The translations under genes and the position numbers were made by a program. Shown one piece after another: positions 44,469-52,653 of a stretch of DNA of 64,000 nucleotides. The stretch is from assembly GCA_007745635.1 (NCBI GenBank), contig CP036272.1, positions 372,001-436,000 on the forward strand, given 5' to 3'. Position 1 is the first letter of the stretch; every line of letters starts with the position of its first letter. The DNA is from Stieleria bergensis. Its GTDB lineage: Bacteria > Planctomycetota > Planctomycetia > Pirellulales > Pirellulaceae. The notes under the pieces are model-generated. The model did not search any database. It worked only from the letters and a program-made list of their open reading frames with translations, and had not been told where the DNA came from.

Positions 44469-46100
44469 ATGGTTCAGCCAAGTTTTCAGAGTTCCAAATA
44501 TCGTGTGTTGCAGCGTCTGATCGACCGATCAGCCACGCCGATTTGGGCCATTGACCACACTGGCAAACTGGTATTTGTTTCCGCCGGGCTGGCAACGCAA
44601 TTACAGTTGGACAGCGAGTCGCTGATTGGGCGTCTTGCGGTGGTGTCGGGGAAGTCACCGGCAGATCCACTGGATGCTTTGGTAGCCTCGCTGGCTGCGC
44701 CTGTCGGGATCGAACAAACCCGACAAGCTTGGTTGCAAGTCCAGCCCGCCAATCGCCAACGCTCTGGCAAGACAACGATCGAGACGCTGTTTTTGTATCT
44801 TGATCAGGCCGCCGTTAGCGATGCAGGATTCGGTGCATCTGGGCTCGCTGAACTCTCCAGCACCGGGCACTCGGCGACGGGCCAACCCGATGGTGATGTT
44901 CCTCCGGTTGGATTTCCAGCTCCAGCTGCTTTCTGGGAAAGTCATCGTCCGTTTGTTCTGGCGATTGGAGGTTTTAGCGCTGCGCCACTTCCTGGTTTGG
45001 ATGTCACTCTTGCCCGGCAATTGAGACAGCAGCTTGATGCGTGGAATCAGTTGCATCATGCGCTCTCGAATCAGCTTTGTCTCGGTCGTTCACGATCTGC
45101 CCAGCGATTGCGGCGCCAGATCGAATGGGCCGTCTCGCGACGCGCGGACCTGTTGATCTCTGCCCAGGCGGGTTGTCTGGAAGAAAGCATTGCCCGTGAT
45201 ATCCAAGTTCAAAGCACAACGGACGAACCCTTTGTCACCATTGACGGTCCGTTGATGGATGCGGAGCTCTTGGATGCTTCCTTGACTCCTGCGCTGCATC
45301 ATTTATTGGATGATCCGCAGCATTTGGCGACGGTGCTGGTAAGGGGACTGGACGAGACGCCTTTAGAAGCCCAGGCTCAGTTGTGGGAACACTTGCGGCA
45401 ATCAGGTGATCGATTGAGGTTGATCGCCCTGACTTCTCCCGATCCCAAGATGGCTGCTTCGGAGGATCCCGCCTTGGTCAATGATTCTGCGCTCAATACG
45501 TTCGATTCAGGGACAGGTTCTACTGATGCCATTGGGGTCTTGCCGAAAATTGCCGATCGTTTCTGTGGGCCAACGATTGTGATTCAGCCGCTTCAAGAAC
45601 GCGTGGAGGATCTGCCGTTAATCGCGACGGCGATCCTGCAGCAGTTAAGGGTGGGCGGCGAATGCGATCTCGATCGGTTTTCCCAGGCCGCGATGGACGC
45701 GATGGTTCTGTATCCGTGGCCCAATAATTTTGTTGAACTGAAACAAGCGATCCAGCATGCGGCAAGCAAGGCGTCGGCCGCGAGCCGAAAGTCAGCCGCC
45801 GTTCGATCGATTCAGCCCGATCACTTTCCGCTGGCAATTCGATCTTATCGGCCGTCTGGCCACCCATCACCTGAAGTCTTGAAGATGGATCTTGATCATG
45901 AAGTGGCTCGCTTTGAGGCTGCTTTGATCCTCAAGACGCTTGAGCAATCTGATGGCAATCGCGCCGAAGCAGCGCGACGACTAAGTATCTCCAGGGCAAG
46001 GCTGCTTCGCAAACTGGAGACCATTGAGCAGACTCCAGCACTTCAAGCCAGTGATTGGTACCAAGGGCTGACATTTGATGGAGAGCAAAGTCGTGATTGA
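44469..46100 (+). CDS. Degenerate sigma-54-activator-like regulator (PAS, dead AAA, Fis-type HTH)
   Basis: A 543-residue protein. Residues about 10-65 are PAS-like (TPIWAIDHTGKLVFVSAGL). From about 205 the sequence follows the bacterial enhancer-binding AAA+ layout: LGRSRSAQRLRRQIEWAVSRRADLLISAQAG. But the Walker A loop (normally GESGTGKE) reads SAQAGCLEE, the GAFTGA loop is absent, and Walker B is unclear (TVLVRGLDE). PLQERVEDLPLIATAIL resembles the conserved segment after the sensor. The C-terminus (residues about 480-520, NRAEAARRLSISRARLLRKL) is an intact Fis-type helix-turn-helix. It cannot be an ordinary sigma-54 ATPase, but may bind DNA. The gene at 46078 overlaps its end. Confidence 0.75.
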   Translation: MVQPSFQSSKYRVLQRLIDRSATPIWAIDHTGKLVFVSAGLATQLQLDSESLIGRLAVVSGKSPADPLDALVASLAAPVGIEQTRQAWLQVQPANRQRSGKTTIETLFLYLDQAAVSDAGFGASGLAELSSTGHSATGQPDGDVPPVGFPAPAAFWESHRPFVLAIGGFSAAPLPGLDVTLARQLRQQLDAWNQLHHALSNQLCLGRSRSAQRLRRQIEWAVSRRADLLISAQAGCLEESIARDIQVQSTTDEPFVTIDGPLMDAELLDASLTPALHHLLDDPQHLATVLVRGLDETPLEAQAQLWEHLRQSGDRLRLIALTSPDPKMAASEDPALVNDSALNTFDSGTGSTDAIGVLPKIADRFCGPTIVIQPLQERVEDLPLIATAILQQLRVGGECDLDRFSQAAMDAMVLYPWPNNFVELKQAIQHAASKASAASRKSAAVRSIQPDHFPLAIRSYRPSGHPSPEVLKMDLDHEVARFEAALILKTLEQSDGNRAEAARRLSISRARLLRKLETIEQTPALQASDWYQGLTFDGEQSRD

Positions 46101-46536
46101 AGTTGCTGTGCTCGTTTGTGAACAGGGGCACCGCTGGAGCGATGCCGCAAAACGTTTTGCCAATCAACACCTTAAGCAGAACATCGCAAGTAACCTCTCG
46201 CTGGAGAGGCAATTGCTTTTTCAGATTCTTCCCGTCGATGCAACCGTCGTTGCTGCTGCCTTAGGTTGTTACCGTGACGCAGTCGTCGTTTGGGAAGTCA
46301 ATGCAAAGAACGTTGACCGCCGGCTGTCAAACGTGGTTCACCTTCATCGCCATGCTGCGAATCGGCTGCAGTGGCTGGCAGTCGATGATCCTTCGCGAAA
46401 GCTCTCTCAAGCTTTGCCGCACTTCATGAGCTTTGCGATTAGCGGCATCCTAACTCAGCCAATGCAAATGCAAACTGTCTTCAAGCTAACAACGGCTCAG
46501 GTGGCACGAAACGCTCGTCTCAACACGCCTGTTTAA
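46078..46536 (+). CDS. Hypothetical small protein overlapping the regulator gene
   Basis: A 152-residue frame starting at ATG 46078 inside the last 23 nt of the upstream regulator gene, in another frame, with AAGGG about 11 nt before. Such overlap suggests translational coupling. The sequence has a hydrophobic start (VVIEVAVLVC), a helical RWSDAAKRFANQHLKQ stretch and no known domain. Coding potential is supported only by length, overlap and lack of competing genes, so it may still be spurious. Confidence 0.5.
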   Translation: MESKVVIEVAVLVCEQGHRWSDAAKRFANQHLKQNIASNLSLERQLLFQILPVDATVVAAALGCYRDAVVVWEVNAKNVDRRLSNVVHLHRHAANRLQWLAVDDPSRKLSQALPHFMSFAISGILTQPMQMQTVFKLTTAQVARNARLNTPV

Positions 46537-47058
46537 TCGCGGCGTTGGTGGCTGTTGCTAGCAAATGCAGTGGCGAGTCTGCGTTGCTTTCAGAGAGCAG
46601 GGAATGCCTTGTGAACTATTTTTGAATGACTCTGCAGAGGGGGTTTTTGGCGTCTGGCCGATAGGCTGGGGGAATTTAATCGAATTCCAAGCCCTGATGG
46701 TAGAGGTTTCTGTTGCGACCGGTTCGCAATTAGCCGGATAATCGGTTCCTACGATCTGTTGGTCGATTTGTCAGGCAACGTTCGGCGCATAAAAAAGCCC
46801 CCGCAGGAATGGGGCAATATTCCTGCAGGGGACAGTTGACGACAAATGGGGCCGAATGGGGCAAATTCGGCCGATTCGCCGGTTACCTGACGAGTCAGGC
46901 AACGAGTGGAATTTTAGTGATTCCCGCATGTCTGTATGTAGGAACATTACTGCAATTGAAAAAAAATCATGAAGCCCCTCTGCAGAGCGGACACCTAGGT
47001 CTTAATCCAGCTTGCTTTTCAAATCTCGCTTTTCAAACCTCGCTAAACAAGCCTTGCT
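46537..47058. other. Intergenic stretch with a minus-strand terminator
   Basis: About 520 nt between the small ORF and the LuxR-type gene. It holds a strong hairpin-plus-T element oriented on the minus strand (listed separately). No protein-coding gene or known RNA was recognised. Confidence 0.5.
46791..46831 (-). terminator. Intrinsic terminator facing the minus strand, no obvious gene
   Basis: On the minus strand, arms cccctgcaggaat and attcctgcggggg (one bulged C) with an 8-nt loop are followed by CTTTTTT. No annotated minus-strand gene reads into it from the right, where the next gene is on the plus strand. Confidence 0.75.
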
Positions 47059-47766
47059 ATGAAATCTATTTTGATTCTCGATGCGTTTCCGATTATCCGA
47101 CAAGGGATTGCGGCGCTGTTTGTTGACCGTAGCGACTGGTTCGTGTTCGGTAGTGCTGGCAGTCTGCAACATGCCGAGCAATTGATGGAGGAGGCTCATC
47201 CAGATCTGATTTTATTGGGACTGAATCTCCCCGATGCTTCCGGCACGCATGCGATTACGCATTTAAGCATGAAGGCACCTCATTCCCGGATCGTTGCTTC
47301 CTCGCCCCGAAGCCATGATCGCTATTCCCAGCAATGTCTTGTTGCTGGAGCTCATGGGTATGTCAGCAAGACATCACTGCCGGATCATTTCATCAAGACC
47401 ATTGATGAAGTGGCGAACGAGCAAGTAGGAGATTTTGTAGATCAAATTGAGTTGCCTTCAAACAACGTCATTGGTCAATGTATCGAGTCGGCTCCACTGC
47501 CACATCCCGATCGACCTTGGGAGCATTATCAGAGTGACAAGGATGCGCCGGTCCGACCACTGGATGCGTTATCGGATCGCGAGCTGTTGGTTTTAGAGTT
47601 GATTGGATCCGGCCAGAGCACCGCCGAGATCTCTCGCTACATCGGTATCAAGCCAAAGACCGTAGACAGTTACCGTGAACGAATCAAGAAGAAGCTGTCA
47701 TTGGAGTCAACGTCAGCGCTGACTCACTATGCGATTCGTTGGGTGATCGGCTTGGAGTCAATTTAG
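47059..47766 (+). CDS. LuxR/NarL-family regulator with pseudo-receiver
   Basis: A 235-residue two-domain regulator. Residues 1-120 form a CheY-like receiver, but the phosphoacceptor site reads ILLGLNLPD with Gly54 in place of Asp, and the acidic pair at the start is DA (D8, A9) instead of DD. The lysine of GYVSKTS is kept. The C-terminal LuxR helix-turn-helix (about 170-225) reads LSDRELLVLELIGSGQSTAEISRYIGIKPKTVDSYRERIKKKL and looks intact. It therefore should bind DNA but cannot be phosphorylated in the usual way. No sensor kinase gene is next to it. Confidence 0.85.
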   Translation: MKSILILDAFPIIRQGIAALFVDRSDWFVFGSAGSLQHAEQLMEEAHPDLILLGLNLPDASGTHAITHLSMKAPHSRIVASSPRSHDRYSQQCLVAGAHGYVSKTSLPDHFIKTIDEVANEQVGDFVDQIELPSNNVIGQCIESAPLPHPDRPWEHYQSDKDAPVRPLDALSDRELLVLELIGSGQSTAEISRYIGIKPKTVDSYRERIKKKLSLESTSALTHYAIRWVIGLESI

Positions 47767-47819
47767 CCGTTGCGTCACTTCAGGAAAGCAACTCGTGTCC
47801 GATTCGCTGGTTGCACTGT

Positions 47820-47848
47820 CATTCCCAGGCATTGAGAGCCTGGGAATG
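47820..47848. other. Perfect 11-bp hairpin between convergent genes
   Basis: Arms cattcccaggc (47820-47830) and gcctgggaatg (47838-47848) with a 7-nt loop, 54 nt after the regulator stop and upstream of the convergent POT gene's stop. There is no T-run on either side, so it is not a classical terminator. It may still end transcription or protect the mRNA end. Confidence 0.6.
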
Positions 47849-47921
47849 GATCTTTCATCGCTGCGAGCCTGAGTGCGTGATCATCTGGCTCGAGCGTTAT
47901 GGGCCCGTCTCGCCCAGCTGT

Positions 47922-49997
47922 TTAGTGTTCAGCCTCAGCCTGAACTTCTTCCCGGGGCGCTCCCTCGATGTCATCATCCCCCTGGATGTAGGTCTTTTCG
48001 CGATAGAAGAAACCAACAGGGATGAAGAGTAATGAGGTGACAAAGATGCATTTGGTCCAGAACCAGAAGTATGCGGCACCATCGAGCAGCAGCTTTCCTC
48101 CAACCGCGTAATCGGTGCTGATTTTTGTTTCCTTCCCCCCGCCTCGAGCAGCGCGAAGCTCTTTCATCACCTCTTCGGTTTTATTGGCATCGCCGCCGCC
48201 GCGGACGCGAATTTGTTTGCGTTCTAGCCAGCTAAATGCATTGGGATCCTGCTCCGATTCGGTTGAGTTAGCCACTCGGCTGATGGTGCCCGTTAGGATT
48301 TGGTCCCACGCGGTGGCTTCTTCCTTGTCCGCTCCTGCAGAGTCGAGTTGGTAGGTGTCTCGCGAGGTGGTCCGGTATTGGATCGGGTTGCCGTACGCGT
48401 CGGTTATCCCGTCGAGGATGGCTGCGCCATCTTCGGTACTTGGCAGCGTTTGATTGTTGGCAAAGAACGCAGTGCTGATCTTTTCCGCAGCATCTTGCAG
48501 CGACGGTTCACATTCGCTGGTGACTTTGTCGACACCATTTTCTTCGTTGAATGTCACGATCACGTCATCGCTCGTGCCTTCCTTGCCATCGGGTCCGAGG
48601 ACGACGAAGGTGGTGTCGTCTTTCTTGACACCGGCAAAGTGTTTGTTCGAGACCTCTTCTCCAACCTTCAGCTTTGAAAACTTCAGGCCACCAACAAAGG
48701 CATTGACGGCGGGCGTTTCGATGTAACGGTTGACTTGAGATGTAAACACATTGCCCAGGGTGACGGAGAACAGGAAGACAGCCATGACCGCAGATTTCAT
48801 GGTCTTGGGAGCCTGGGTGTAGGCGAATTCCAGGCAGGTAATGGAGACCATCACCTCTGACGCGGTCAGCACTGCGTAGGCCAAGAATTGCCAGCCGATT
48901 GATGGCTCGGCACCAGCATCAATCGCCTGTTGTAGCATCGACACGATCGAGAAACCGCCGGTCATGACAAAGAGTCCGAGACTGATTTTGCGAATCGGTG
49001 TGAGCTTGAACACCTTGTCGATTGCTGGATAGATTCCGAACTGGAAGACTGGGATTAAGGCCAGGACAAGAATGGGGTTGATGGCCTGAATTTGCGATTC
49101 TAGCCACGTGAATCCCAGCCACGTCTTGTTAAGGCTTTTCGCTTGCAAGACCCAGGAGGATCCTGTCTGGTCAAAGAGGGCCCAGAAAACGGCGACAAAC
49201 ACAAAGATGCACATCAGCTTGGCGATGGCGAGAATACCGGTGGGGCTAAACGTTTCGCGAATGAAACTCGCTCCGCCGGCGGGGATGTGGACGAATTTGT
49301 TGCGTCCCATCCAGAACATCAGCGTCGCCAAGGCCATCAAGACACCTGGGATGCCAAACGCCCAGTGTGGGCCGAATTTCTGCAGCATCCAGGGAGTCAG
49401 CAGTGTGCTGATGAAGGATCCGAAGTTAATGCTAAAATAGAACCATTGATAAACCTTGGTCAGCAGATGCTTGTTTCGCTCACCAAACTGGTCGCCGACG
49501 TGAGCCGAGACGCAAGGCTTGATGCCCCCCGACCCGATCGCAATCAGTGTTAGGCCAATGGCTAGCCACCATGACGCTTCTATCGGCGGAGTCCCCATAA
49601 AGGCTAATGCCGCGTGACCAATGCAGTAAACAATGGAAAGCGACAAGATGGTGCGGTACTTGCCTAGGAAAATATCCGAAAGCAAGGCGCCGAAGATGGG
49701 AAAGAAGTAGGCTGCCGCGGTGAAATCGTGATAGTGGCGAATCGCCGTGGCTTTGGACATGCTCAGCCCTTCAGAGCTGCCCATCCAGTGCAGATAGTCC
49801 GTCATGAAAATGACGAGAATGCACTTCATTCCGTAGAAGCTAAATCGTTCGGCGGCTTCATTTCCAATGATGTACGGGATCCCGCCAGGCATGCCGTCCG
49901 TATCACTTGGTTTGACTGCGTACTTGTGCTCATCACTAGCTGGTGCAGAGTGATCGCTGCTCTCTGCTGTGGACTCATGGTTGCTTTCAGCCGACAT
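47922..49997 (-). CDS. POT/PTR2-type transporter with large periplasmic insert
   Basis: Proton-coupled oligopeptide transporter of the major facilitator fold, 691 residues. The family mark is at the start: GNEAAERFSFYGMKCILVIFMTDYL (ExxERFxYG), then 10-12 membrane helices with GIGSGGIKPCVSAHVGDQF and FYFSINFGSF. About 200 residues (roughly 440-640 of the frame) lie between the penultimate and last helices. They are acidic, hydrophilic and include GPDGKEGTSDDVIV. By topology this insert should be periplasmic. Ordinary bacterial POT proteins are about 450-550 residues without it. The start is ATG 49997 (TTG at 50009 is weaker). Substrate probably di/tripeptides; inferred. Confidence 0.85.
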   Translation of the reverse strand: MSAESNHESTAESSDHSAPASDEHKYAVKPSDTDGMPGGIPYIIGNEAAERFSFYGMKCILVIFMTDYLHWMGSSEGLSMSKATAIRHYHDFTAAAYFFPIFGALLSDIFLGKYRTILSLSIVYCIGHAALAFMGTPPIEASWWLAIGLTLIAIGSGGIKPCVSAHVGDQFGERNKHLLTKVYQWFYFSINFGSFISTLLTPWMLQKFGPHWAFGIPGVLMALATLMFWMGRNKFVHIPAGGASFIRETFSPTGILAIAKLMCIFVFVAVFWALFDQTGSSWVLQAKSLNKTWLGFTWLESQIQAINPILVLALIPVFQFGIYPAIDKVFKLTPIRKISLGLFVMTGGFSIVSMLQQAIDAGAEPSIGWQFLAYAVLTASEVMVSITCLEFAYTQAPKTMKSAVMAVFLFSVTLGNVFTSQVNRYIETPAVNAFVGGLKFSKLKVGEEVSNKHFAGVKKDDTTFVVLGPDGKEGTSDDVIVTFNEENGVDKVTSECEPSLQDAAEKISTAFFANNQTLPSTEDGAAILDGITDAYGNPIQYRTTSRDTYQLDSAGADKEEATAWDQILTGTISRVANSTESEQDPNAFSWLERKQIRVRGGGDANKTEEVMKELRAARGGGKETKISTDYAVGGKLLLDGAAYFWFWTKCIFVTSLLFIPVGFFYREKTYIQGDDDIEGAPREEVQAEAEH

Positions 49998-50181
49998 ACG
50001 GAATCCCAATTCTGATACGTGTGATTCGTTGAATGGTCAGAGCGTCCAAGGCCGCGACTCGCTGCGTGCCTAGGTGCCTGGTGTGGTAGCAGTATAAATT
50101 CGCCGACCAATCTTCGCTCCCCTGATTGCATGACTTCTTGGCGAACGCGACGAATTTACAGCAGAATACCCCGTCGCTTAC

Positions 50182-52512
50182 TTACTGGTCGCGATCCATC
50201 ATCCGAATCGAAGCGGGCAACAGGCTCAGATTGATCACCGTTCCCACAACCAGTGTGCAGGCCACCAAGGTGCCGAACGTCGCGGTGGGGATGAATTCGC
50301 TGCCCCCCAGAACACCAAAGCCGACCACCAAGGCTAGGGTCGACAAACACACTGCGACTCCGACTTGTCGCGCCGCGCTGACAACGACCACCGAAACAGG
50401 TCTGTCGGTCATGCGACGTCGCCGGTAATGTGACATCAGGTGAATCGAGGAATCAATCGAAAGCCCGACTGATACCGCAGCGATCATTGCCGCGCCCATG
50501 TTGACCTTTTCGCCAACCAGCAGAGTCACTGCTAGCACCAAGAATGCCGGCAGCAGGTTAGGGAGTAGCGCCGCGGATGCTAAACGCAGACTGCGATTTG
50601 CCAACACCATCAAGATCCAGATCAATGCTGCCGACACTCCAAAGCATCTCCATTGGTCGGCGATCAACTGGTCCACTAACTCGGTCATCATCACGTAATA
50701 ACCCGTGATCAGTGGTGCCGCGTTGGCAGTCCAGTTGGAATCCGCAGCCCATTGCGCCTGGTGCTCGTTGGCGATGCTGGCAACGCTTGCCATCAGAGCT
50801 TGCTTCTGAGCCGTTGTCAGTGCTTCGCTGGAACGCAACATGATTCGCAGTTTGCAGCGGTTCTTTGTGTCATCGGGGACGCCGTTTGCCGCCAGAGGTT
50901 TTGAGATCAACGCTCCGACGAAGGATGGCAATCGCAACCGCATCGCTTCGATTCGCGCTGTTCCATTCATCAAGCTGCCTAGTCTGGACTGGCCAAATGC
51001 TTGCGCTGCGTCGGCAACACTGATCACTTTGGTTAGCCCGTTGGGGCCAGCCAAGTCTTCACGTAGCTGTTGTTCAAGTTGATCAACCTTGGTCAGCATG
51101 CTGTCGGTCACCGGATAGGGGACGTCGAGCACCAAGTCCCAAACGCCGGCGCCTCCTAGCTTTGCTTCGACATTGCCATAGTCTTGGGCAATCGAACTGT
51201 CGGCGCGAAAGTTTCGCAAGAAGCTACTTTCTGTTTCACCATTGGCAACCAGCAGCACGGCCAAGCCCATCAGCACCAATCCCGCAGCGACAATCAAGCG
51301 GTAGTGACGCACGCAACGCGATGCGATCAGCCCACTGGCTGTTCGCAATCGAGCCGCTAACCCACCAGCAAAGCGGGGCGATTGGCGAGCCGATGGGAAT
51401 TCAGGAAGCGACAAGCAGGTGGGCCCGATCAATAGCAACGCCAAGCAGACATTGATCGCTGAGAATCCAATCATCCAGCCAAACTCTTGGACTGGAAGGA
51501 TCTCGGAGAAACCCAAGGCAAAGAAGCCGGCTGCGTCAGTCGCACAGGTCCAAAAGATTGGCAGCGCCAAGCAGCGAAAGCTTTCCAACATCGCTTGGCG
51601 AACGGAATCACCTCGGCGGCGGCGAGATTGATAACGTACCCCCAGATGGACAACCGCCGTCACGGTCACCACTGTGTCAATCGCTGTCATGATAGAAGCA
51701 ATCAACGACAGCGAGATCCCCAGCATGACCATCAACGCACGTGTCACCACAATCGACCAACCGATCACTAACGTGGTTAGCATGACCAATCGCCAGTCCC
51801 ATAGCACGATCAGCAACACCAGCGACAATAACAGAATCGTGATGATCGCTAGCGAGGCGCCGTCGGTTTCCACCAAGCTGAACGCCTGTTCAACCAGGAC
51901 TGGCTCGCCAACAAGAGAGACTTCGCTCACCCCTGGTTGTTGGGACCACCACTGCACTGCCTGATTTAGCGCCTGCAGCGTTTGGCCTTCTTGATCCGTG
52001 TTGGCAATCACCACGGCTGCGGCATATTGATAGTCCGCTGAGTGCGTGTAGCCAGCAAACAGTTTTTCCAATTCCACCGCCGCTGGGTCGTCGCCTCGCA
52101 GAAGACGTGGAATGGCATTGGGCTCCGGCGTTGATGCACCAGTGAGCAACTGCAGCGGGTTTTTAGAACTCTCCTCGGCCAGTTGATTCAACCGCTGGGG
52201 AGTCAAAACCGAGGCGACATCGGGAATGGTTGCTAAACGCTCCGCCAGTGCTTGGCAGCGTTCCATGCCCGCTTGACTGGCTAGGTCCTGGTCTCGATAC
52301 ATCAGGATCAGCACATCTTGGTCGCCGAACCAGGTTTTCATGTCCTGGTAGTCACGCAGCAGTGGGTTGTGCGCAGCGAACAGCGTGGTCACGCTGCGCT
52401 GTGACTTCAGTTGCTGAGCAATGGGGTAGGCGATCACCCAAAGGGCCACCGCCAAGCAGATTCCCAGCCACCGAGAAGTAACGATCGTTCGAATGAATGG
52501 ATGCATTGGCAT
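50182..52512 (-). CDS. RND/MMPL-superfamily membrane exporter
   Basis: A 776-residue permease with 12 predicted helices. There are two repeats, each a helix, a large periplasmic domain, then five helices. The first helix is WLGICLAVALWVIAYPIA, and the paired clusters begin ASLAIITILLLSLVLLIVLWDWR and FGVSAALIWILMVLANRS. The conserved membrane segments carry SIMTAIDTVVTVTAVVHLGV and MIAAVSVGLSIDSSIHLMSHY, the RND-type D-containing helices. It is related to hopanoid/lipid transporters (HpnN/MMPL); cargo unknown. An in-frame ATG at 52506 is an alternative start. It is divergent from the membrane protein gene at 52654. Confidence 0.85.
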   Translation of the reverse strand: MPMHPFIRTIVTSRWLGICLAVALWVIAYPIAQQLKSQRSVTTLFAAHNPLLRDYQDMKTWFGDQDVLILMYRDQDLASQAGMERCQALAERLATIPDVASVLTPQRLNQLAEESSKNPLQLLTGASTPEPNAIPRLLRGDDPAAVELEKLFAGYTHSADYQYAAAVVIANTDQEGQTLQALNQAVQWWSQQPGVSEVSLVGEPVLVEQAFSLVETDGASLAIITILLLSLVLLIVLWDWRLVMLTTLVIGWSIVVTRALMVMLGISLSLIASIMTAIDTVVTVTAVVHLGVRYQSRRRRGDSVRQAMLESFRCLALPIFWTCATDAAGFFALGFSEILPVQEFGWMIGFSAINVCLALLLIGPTCLSLPEFPSARQSPRFAGGLAARLRTASGLIASRCVRHYRLIVAAGLVLMGLAVLLVANGETESSFLRNFRADSSIAQDYGNVEAKLGGAGVWDLVLDVPYPVTDSMLTKVDQLEQQLREDLAGPNGLTKVISVADAAQAFGQSRLGSLMNGTARIEAMRLRLPSFVGALISKPLAANGVPDDTKNRCKLRIMLRSSEALTTAQKQALMASVASIANEHQAQWAADSNWTANAAPLITGYYVMMTELVDQLIADQWRCFGVSAALIWILMVLANRSLRLASAALLPNLLPAFLVLAVTLLVGEKVNMGAAMIAAVSVGLSIDSSIHLMSHYRRRRMTDRPVSVVVVSAARQVGVAVCLSTLALVVGFGVLGGSEFIPTATFGTLVACTLVVGTVINLSLLPASIRMMDRDQ

Positions 52513-52653
52513 CAGGGTTAATGCACAAAGGGATGGGCGTCAAGCGGCGGTTGCCTTCATTTCTGGCCTCTGTCGGTCAAACTTGTCTTCAAATGACTCG
52601 ATTGCAGGTAAACTAGCAAGCCAAGTGGCTTCATCATTTTTTCTGTCTGATTC

